Assembly: GCA_029255685.2 (NCBI GenBank)
Contig: CM055312.2
Coordinates: forward strand, 55,958,202 to 56,022,201
Direction: 5' to 3'
DNA from: Silene conica
Lineage: Eukaryota; Streptophyta; Magnoliopsida; Caryophyllales; Caryophyllaceae
DNA length: 64,000 nucleotides
The stretch's first letter is position 1. Each line of letters starts with the position of its first letter. The position numbers were made by a program, and so were the translations under genes. Below, piece after piece: positions 57,126 through 64,000 of the stretch. The notes beneath the pieces are model-generated. The model was not told the origin of the DNA. It did no database searches and worked only from the letters and a program-made list of their open reading frames with translations.

Positions 57126-60100
57126 TCATTCGTCATCAGAGTCACCAAAAGTTATCTTAGTGGATTTGGGAGCATCAGCAGTAATCTCTTTAAAGTGCGC
57201 TCCATAAAGCTTAGACTCCTACAAAAAAATAATTTCCATTCAGGTTCAACCATCCAGGCAAACAATCAACAGAGCTTTAGACTTTTAGCCTTTTTGCTAG
57301 ATTAACAAAATGATGGCAACCCGAGTAACTGGACCCCAACCTAACTAGTAACTAACCCTGCCTGAAACTTTATTGCAACACTGACCAGATCCAAAATGAC
57401 AGGACCAGAAGTGCACAATATACCTGAAATGGCCGAATCAGGTGACAGTTTCCAAACTAATGGTATGTTTGAGGGGATCTGAATCAAGTCCCACTTTCCA
57501 CAGGCTCAAGGATAAGTGTCGTAAAAAGGACAGTTAAATGGGCAAGACTTGGATGCAGGTCATAAACAACCAATGAGTGTCAGAAAAGCACTCAAAAGGA
57601 TCACAAGAAAGGGGAGACCAGAAGCTGATACATACCTTCTTTTTTACATGAGTACCAAATTTGACAAGGTCACGAGGTATGTCTTGTCCAGCTTCTCTAA
57701 GAACATTCACCAGCTCCCCAGCAAGACCCTGATTTTTTTTGCCAGTACCATTCCATCAAATAAACCAAAAAGTTATGGGAAAGGCGGTTTATGGATAAAA
57801 AACTGGCGAAAAACTTTGACTAACCTTATTCTCTTTAGTGAAAAATGTATGAGCGACCCCCTTTTTACCAGCTCGTCCAGTTCTTCCTATTCTATGGACA
57901 TAATCTTCAGTCGTCAACGGAAAGCTGTAATTGATAACCACCTCGACATCTGGAATATCCAGTCCTCTTGCAGCGACATCTGTTGCTATCTGTAAAAGTA
58001 ATTTGGCCACAAATAAAATAGCTACTCCCTCCTATTCAGCCTATACTTCCCTCTAATCACGTTGTGTTCCCTCTTTCCTTATTTGGTAAGCCTTTTGTGG
58101 CCCAAATTCAATTTCATGTGGGGTAGGGTGTTTTGTGTGGTCCAATTCATTTCCTTAATGTTTGTGTAAAAAGAAAGGGGAACTATAGGCTGAATAAGAG
58201 GGAGTTTTAGATACGCCTTGCATCTTCCCTCCATCTTGTCCAGTAAATTTCTTAATACACTACTAAAGCAAATAGGAAAATTGCAATAAAAGTGCCCGAC
58301 CACCATTAGCTTCCAATTCCGAGCTTTCAGTTTATTATAGAATCAACTTTACCACAAGACATTCATGGCCACAGGATATTCAGCCATGGCCACATGCAAA
58401 CAGGTCTTTTATGCCCAACCTAACTAACCCTGATTATTCCACTTTTACCCTTACTAATTGTATTGTATAGCCCACATGTCCCCAAGTATTTGTGTCAAAG
58501 GCAAATAACTCAATTTCAGAGAATACAAGGGAGCAAAATTCAGTTATACATGTCGAAGCAATAAACAGGTGATTAAAAAATATTAGCCATCACTTTCTCA
58601 CTATAAGGGAAGTTACATTGCATGATGTCTTACAAATATGTATTAAAATAGCATACCAAAAGGGGACAAGTCCCACTCTTGAACAAGCCTAGAGATTTTG
58701 TGCGTGCTGCTTGCTGTTTACCAGCATGTATGCCAACAACATTCCAACCCCTGAAAGCCATAAGTAGCAAACATAACATCACGAAACTCCAGTGGAAACT
58801 GAAAACCAAAACTAGCACAAAAAAGTGGCTTAAATTATGTACCTTCCCTGTAGAAACCTCTCAACCCTATCAGCTTCTTTCTGATATAAGACAAAAACTA
58901 TAACTCTATTCCTGCTCAAAATAATATGAAGTTTAATTAGATGCTCCTGTATTAAAACAGAAACCAAGCCATGTATAAATCAATCCCCACACCCAGGCTC
59001 ATTAAATTTTGTTTCTTTGCAAATTAACTATTGTAAGTTCTTTCATAGAGATACATTTTTTTTTCTTTATTCCATCATACAACAAATTGCAATAGTAGTG
59101 AGCCTTTTGCCCCCATTAAAAAAGGAAACAAGCATTGCGAAACTATGATATCCAGAATGAAGTACTTCTTGGTCTTGTGATAACTCTCTAACAGAGTTAC
59201 AAGGCGTTGGTCACGTGTATATTCTTCCAAAACCTGCAATAGTAAGGTCAGACTGTAAGCATTCCTACATCCTTTAAGAACAATTGTGAAGGTCTTTTCA
59301 ACTAATAAAAGGGCCCACCTCTACTATCTGCAGGACATCATGATTTGCAGCCAAGTCTTCTGAACCAACCACTACCTAGCGTAGCAAATAAATTATAAAA
59401 CAATTGTAAGAACCAATTCAACCAAAAGGAGAAAAAGGAGAACCAAGTCTTCTGAATTAGTTGAGGACCGTTGAAATCAACTGCATGATCTCACCTTAAC
59501 AGGGTTGGGATCCATAAATTCTTGAGCTAGTTGATGAACCGCAGTAGGCCACGTGGCACTGAACATCACCATTTGCCGGGCTGTAGATTAATGTTGTTAC
59601 AACCAAAACCAAAATCAGTGTCTAAACTTTAGAAACGCAACTAGTTTTCTGAGTAGACAGTAACCACAGTGACATGGATCATTATAAAGAAAGAACTAAA
59701 CTCAAACAGAGACATAGTTCCCAGTTGAAGGCTCCCTAATAAGGACAGCTATGTAGGTGTAGATGATGAACGGCTATGTCATCACTACCGTCTTAAATTA
59801 TCACGGGAACACTTTCTAAGAAGAGTGGAGGAAGAGACGCCATAATTAAGCCAATAACAACTAAACCAGAAACTAGAGTACATGTTCAAGCTAATTGCTA
59901 AAAGATGCCTATGAATCATTGGTCACTTAAAAGCATACTTCTCTGGCCCTCTACGCCTCCTTCAACAAGATCTGAGACAGAGGCTTGAGGGGCAGTGAAA
60001 TGAGTTACAAAATGAAACAAGAAAGCAAACACATTAGTAAACATTTCAACACGTGAATGCCAGGTTCACCAACTTTATATCACTAAACATTAACAACTGT

Positions 60101-62811
60101 GGACAAGATCTTACAGTAAGAAGCCACAGTTATTGATTCACTATGTACTTTTTATGGCTTGGTAAATAGAACTGAAGGTCACATCGGGCAGACTAAAACT
60201 CTAGATCATGAATCTCACTGACACGATATAAACACAAGTTGCTTGATTCCATGAAGATTTCACCAAAATGTAATGGTTTGGTATTACCATTCATTTGCCA
60301 TAATTTCTATAATGTTCTCACAATAACCAGATAAAGAACCTAAACCTAGCTCAAAAGCGACACATTAACCCAAAATTGCATCCTCTCCATGATAGTTTAG
60401 CGTCAGAGTCTCATGATATAAGTTCTCTCACACTTTGTTTAATAGGTAGGAAAGGTCAAAATGACCTACCAGAACATGTCTGGCTCAAAATAGACCGGAC
60501 ATCTTGTTCAAATCCCATGTCAAGCATACGGTCTGCTTCATCCAAGACCTGCAAGGAAGATATTACTCACACATATAATCTCTTCATAAGTTAGCCCAAA
60601 CTAGATTTCATTAACAGTGCCACAGTGGTACCTAATATGCAGTAATGCGGAAAGGTGTGAATATGAATGAAATAACTATCAAACAACAGCTAAACCGCAC
60701 ACTACATCACCAAAGAATACAAACAGTAACACAACCGGGACATGCCTTTTAGACACATTGAGCTGCGTACAAACAATAACGGCCAAAGAACCATAGTACA
60801 AAAGCAGAAACCCCCTACATAATTGATATCAAGGAGCAGTTATGTAATTTCTAGACCTTAATTGGTTAACTCTCTGTTTTTCGGATAATATAGACTGCAG
60901 ATATATGCCACATACTTACCACAAAAGATGCTTCTTTCAGATTGCATTTACCCATTTCAATCAAGTCTTTCAATCGTCCTGGGGTCGCAATGACAATGTC
61001 CTGAAGCCACAATAAGATGAATATACATAAGATCTTATTCATATAAGACAAGGACATAACTATAAAACAAGAAACTAAAAATTACACAACATTATACTAA
61101 CACAATATGAGAAATCGGCCCCATCCCCACAGCACAACTGCTTGGTGCCCTACCTCAGTTACAGTTTGGTTCCGTACACAGGCAAACACTCAACAGCAAC
61201 AAAATTACTGTATCGATTTATGCGAGTTGCAACTAAACTTTATCTACAAAAAGTTCGGCCAAAGACAAAGCAAACCCCAGTGACTTGTTTAGTTATTAGA
61301 GCAAGCTGGGAATTCATGGTGGAAAAAATAAGATTCTGCTGTAGCGACAACAGAGAGGTCAGATCACATATTTGCATAACCATATCATTACTTCTATTAA
61401 CATGATTTTTAGGGACGAGGTGCACAAAAGCAACACGGGAAATGGACAACTTACAACACCAGATCTTAAGGCAGCCAATTGAGGCCCTTTTGAGGTTCCA
61501 CCATAAAAGCAAGTAGATTTTACACCACAAGATTGCCCAGCATCAACAAGGACATCTGCAATCTATCATCAACAGATACATGCATCATAAATAACACCTC
61601 TAGAACACCATCTCCTGAAACGTGAAAGCATAAGACAAAAGAAACACATACTTGCTGTGCGAGCTCCCTAGTTGGCGATAACATAAGGCAAAGCGGATTC
61701 ACTCTCCTTGACGTCTCAGTTTTTCTTTTGCCCAACACATGCATCATTGCTGGAATCCCAAATGCCAAGGTCTTACCTACATTACATCATCACACTAAAA
61801 TTAACACTACACCCCACAGACTATGAGAAAATCTTGTAAATTTCATTGACGGATTCACCAAACTCTATACTCCCAACATCAACAACATCTATATAAGAGA
61901 ACAAGAGGTAGCTCAAGTGCCGAGAGCTCTCTTACCCCCAACCATGAAGTTGGGAGTTCGCTCAACGCGACATAGTGTGCTCATTTGAACCAAAAAAACA
62001 TCTATATAACGTAACCAATCAAACTTACAAAATACAAACTTGTATTCAACACGACAAGCCATACCTCATATAAATCAATACACAACAATAAAGCACCTAA
62101 ACACATTCAATGTCAAATATCACCTGCAATTCACTATGCTCAGCTTCATCTCGACTAATGCAACATTTCGAAAACTAAATAACTACAATTGATTTGCAAA
62201 TTAATCTAAAGCACAAGTAGACAATTACCTGAACCAGTTTGAGCAATTCCAATAAAATCGCGACCGTCCAACAAAAAAGGCCAAGCATGAGCTTGAATAG
62301 GAGAAGGCTTATCAAAACCCTTACAACACTCCATCACATCCTTAGGAACCTTAGCCTCATTAAACGACGTCAATGGTGAATACTTGGAGTTGCTCGAATC
62401 CTTCCCAGAAACAACCACTCCACCATAACTCTTCTTCTGTTCCTCAACATTTTCAACACCGACAGCAACATCTCCTCCATTAACAATTTTATCATCTTTC
62501 TTCTTCTTACTCTTCTTCTTCTTCTCCTTACTAGACTCAATTTCTCCACCATTTTCAGACCCACTTGGTAAATCATCCTTCTTTTTATCATCTGATTCCA
62601 ACCCATTTGATACTTTTTCAATCAGTAACTGCCCATTTTGTTGGTTTTCCGTATCGTCGTTGTTCTTGTTTTTTTTGTTCTTCTTTTTCTTCTTTTTATC
62701 TTCTTTAGGGGTTGCCGCTACAAGTTCTTCTGCTTCATCTTCAGGTTGTTGTTGAAGATTTCTCTTGCGCTTGTGATCTCTGTCTTCACCATCCTTGTAT
62801 TTTCCAGCCAT
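57126..62811 (-). CDS. RH5: DEAD-box ATP-dependent RNA helicase, RH5/STRS1 type, 13 exons
   Basis: Exons 62811-62229, 61776-61652, 61562-61455, 61000-60920, 60548-60470, 59580-59495, 59375-59319, 59233-59166, 58911-58843, 58750-58657, 57989-57825, 57728-57636, 57218-57126; all GT-AG with matching phases, 566 residues (Arabidopsis RH5 is about the same). The N-terminal 145 residues are Lys/Glu-rich and nucleolar-type. Motifs in order: Q (GFDKPSPIQ), I (AQTGSGKT), Ia (PTRELA), GG, Ib (TPGR), II (DEAD), III (SAT), IV (VIVFVLY), V ([10 protein letters not shown]), VI ([10 protein letters not shown]), then the family tail [10 protein letters not shown] and an acidic end. It unwinds RNA with ATP; yeast Dbp3 and plant RH5 are tied to rRNA processing, and Arabidopsis STRS1 to stress-gene repression. 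No breaks seen; the gene looks functional. Confidence 0.95.
58025..58204. mobile_element. Stowaway MITE in helicase intron 10
   Basis: About 180 bp with strong terminal inverted repeats: CTCCCTCCTATTCAGCCTAT at the left and ATAGGCTGAATAAGAGGGAG at the right. TA precedes the left end; the right copy has changed to TT. Ends match the Stowaway consensus CTCCCTC. Confidence 0.88.
61884..62009 (+). mobile_element. tRNA-derived SINE in helicase intron 1
   Basis: A 13-bp duplication AACATCTATATAA (61884-61896 and 61997-62009) flanks a 100-bp body with A box GTAGCTCAAGTGCCGAG and B box GGGAGTTCGCTC, ending TTGAACCAAAAA. It stands opposite to the gene. The short length and clear duplication argue for one intact SINE insertion. 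Confidence 0.88.
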
Positions 62812-64000
62812 GGTCGCTAAAATGATTCAAGGAGGAAGAGAGGGAGGTAAAGGAGAGGGGTTTTAGGGTTTAAGGACGGAAGAATGGAGATTGTGTTTTT
62901 GTTGTTGAGGGGGGCGACCAGTTCTAGTTTACGCCAAATCGTCCAAAGAATTTCTCACTTAGGTTTCGGCTGCTAAATATCTTTGCCCCGTAATCTTTAA
63001 ATTACCGTTTCCTCTCACAAAATACCCACTTTTTCGCTCTCTATCACACTCATTTTATATCTATTTTATCTCACAAAATATTCACCCGTCACAAACAAGA
63101 CTTACTATTTTGTGTATCGGTTATTTGCAATTCTTAGACACTAGTCACCCTACACACAATAGAACCGTAGGTCTTATTTGTGACGGGTTAATTCCGTCAC
63201 AAGCTTGTAACCTTTCACAAAAAAGGGGACAAGGTGAGACATTCTTCCTGTGTTTTCTCACCCACTTTTTATGTATATTTTGTAAGAGAAAACGATATCC
63301 GTCACAAACTTGTGACGGATACCGCCGTCACAAATGAAAATTTTTTCAAATAGAATACTCCATACTCTCTTGAGTCTCTTCTATTTTTTTTCATCTTATC
63401 TATATAATTACAGAAACATTTACGAAGGTTTGGTAGAGCCACGTCATCAACGCATTTTTTTTTAATCTATCAGGTTGGACCCGCAATTTCTGTGATGAAT
63501 TTCCTAAGCGATAACTGTCTGATATTCGATATTTCATGTTTGACCATAGTTTAAGAAATATTACGTAACATTTGTGATATATTTTCGTCAACATTAAATA
63601 ATGGATACACAAATACAGTTTATATAATATGAAATTAAAATTATATAATAATATATAAAATAATACAGCTTTTGGTCATTTGTATTACATTAACTTTAAT
63701 ATTATATACTCAAAAAATAAAATATAATAATTTCGAATAACGTCCTTCTAAAACTATTACTTCATAACAGTTTATATTCAATAAATAATTACAATAAACA
63801 ATATAATAATTAAGACCCATGGATTTTTGCAATCGAAAAAAAAAAAAATTGAGTAAAGTTAAATAATAATGACACGAAAAAAAAGGGATAAAGAAAAGTA
63901 CCATAATAGATATACTTAACATTCACAAAAATTCGAGTAATGACGAGTTTTGTGGACAATCATATCTTTTTTTATAAGGTAAAAACCTATATTGATCCTC
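62812..64000. other. Upstream region of the helicase gene and AT-rich end of window
   Basis: 62812-62960 is probably the 5' UTR and core promoter (GA-rich leader). 63080-63330 holds short palindromic repeats (see separate entry). 63350-64000 is very AT-rich, with no gene supported; the small frames there lack any recognisable feature. Confidence 0.55.
63083..63327. repeat. Palindromic CCGTCACAA repeats, MITE-like
   Basis: ACCCGTCACAAACAAGACTTA (63084 onward) pairs with TAGGTCTTATTTGTGACGGG (63168-63187) as an inverted repeat of about 21 bp around a 65-bp loop, and ATCCGTCACAAA with CTTGTGACGGAT (63297-63320) forms a near-perfect short hairpin. Further CCGTCACAA words lie at 63193 and 63328. 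They look like one or two small MITEs of a TGACGG-ended family. Confidence 0.6.

Noticed and set aside
63400..63922. Two 70-residue frames at the window end
   Set aside because: Very AT-rich, with no domain and no codon bias.

Overview
This is nuclear DNA of a flowering plant. The genes carry plant-type introns (for example the 13-exon DEAD-box helicase), the transposons are FAR1-type Mutator, Ac-type hAT, CACTA, Ty1/copia, Ty3/gypsy, TRIM, SINE and Stowaway elements, and TTTAGGG-like motifs recur. A eudicot, perhaps of the Caryophyllales, is my guess from the style of the repeats; nothing in the window proves it.

The left part (1-20.3 kb) is dominated by a large Mutator-like element. It holds a FAR1-RELATED SEQUENCE type transposase on the + strand (exons 521-657 and 1199-3180) convergent with a 15-exon Ulp1-like protease gene on the - strand (11012-5372) that carries two Ulp1 domains in tandem. 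A 560-bp inverted repeat lies between the two genes. Part of the right arm of this element (10.7-11.7 kb) is duplicated at 17.8-19.5 kb, where it carries an F-box-like gene and a captured exon fragment of the chloroplast translation GTPase TypA/BipA. Between the two arm copies is a 5.4-kb tandem array (12383-17777) of about 35 GC-rich hairpins with TTTAGGG-like arms. Part of the array is organised as a 1182-bp higher-order repeat.

The middle (20.6-49.8 kb) is a transposon graveyard with deep nesting. A Ty3/gypsy 3' end has its LTR split by a Ty1/copia element (23455-33155), whose rearranged left end contains a TRIM. Then comes a five-level nest at 34062-44115: a non-autonomous hAT holds a solo gypsy LTR, which holds an autonomous-type hAT with a nearly intact transposase, which holds a non-autonomous CACTA, which holds a SINE. 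Exact target-site duplications support four of the five insertions. A degenerate short-LTR copia (44217-49783) follows.

The right part holds the two ordinary host genes. One is a five-exon gene for a 298-residue membrane protein of unknown function (50053-56172, +). The other is a 13-exon DEAD-box RNA helicase of the RH5/STRS1 type (62811-57126, -). Their introns carry Stowaway MITEs, SINE or RTE-type insertions and a poly-C hairpin. The two genes are convergent, and the copia insertion ends about 270 bp upstream of the membrane-protein start codon. The last 1.2 kb is AT-rich DNA with short palindromic repeats.
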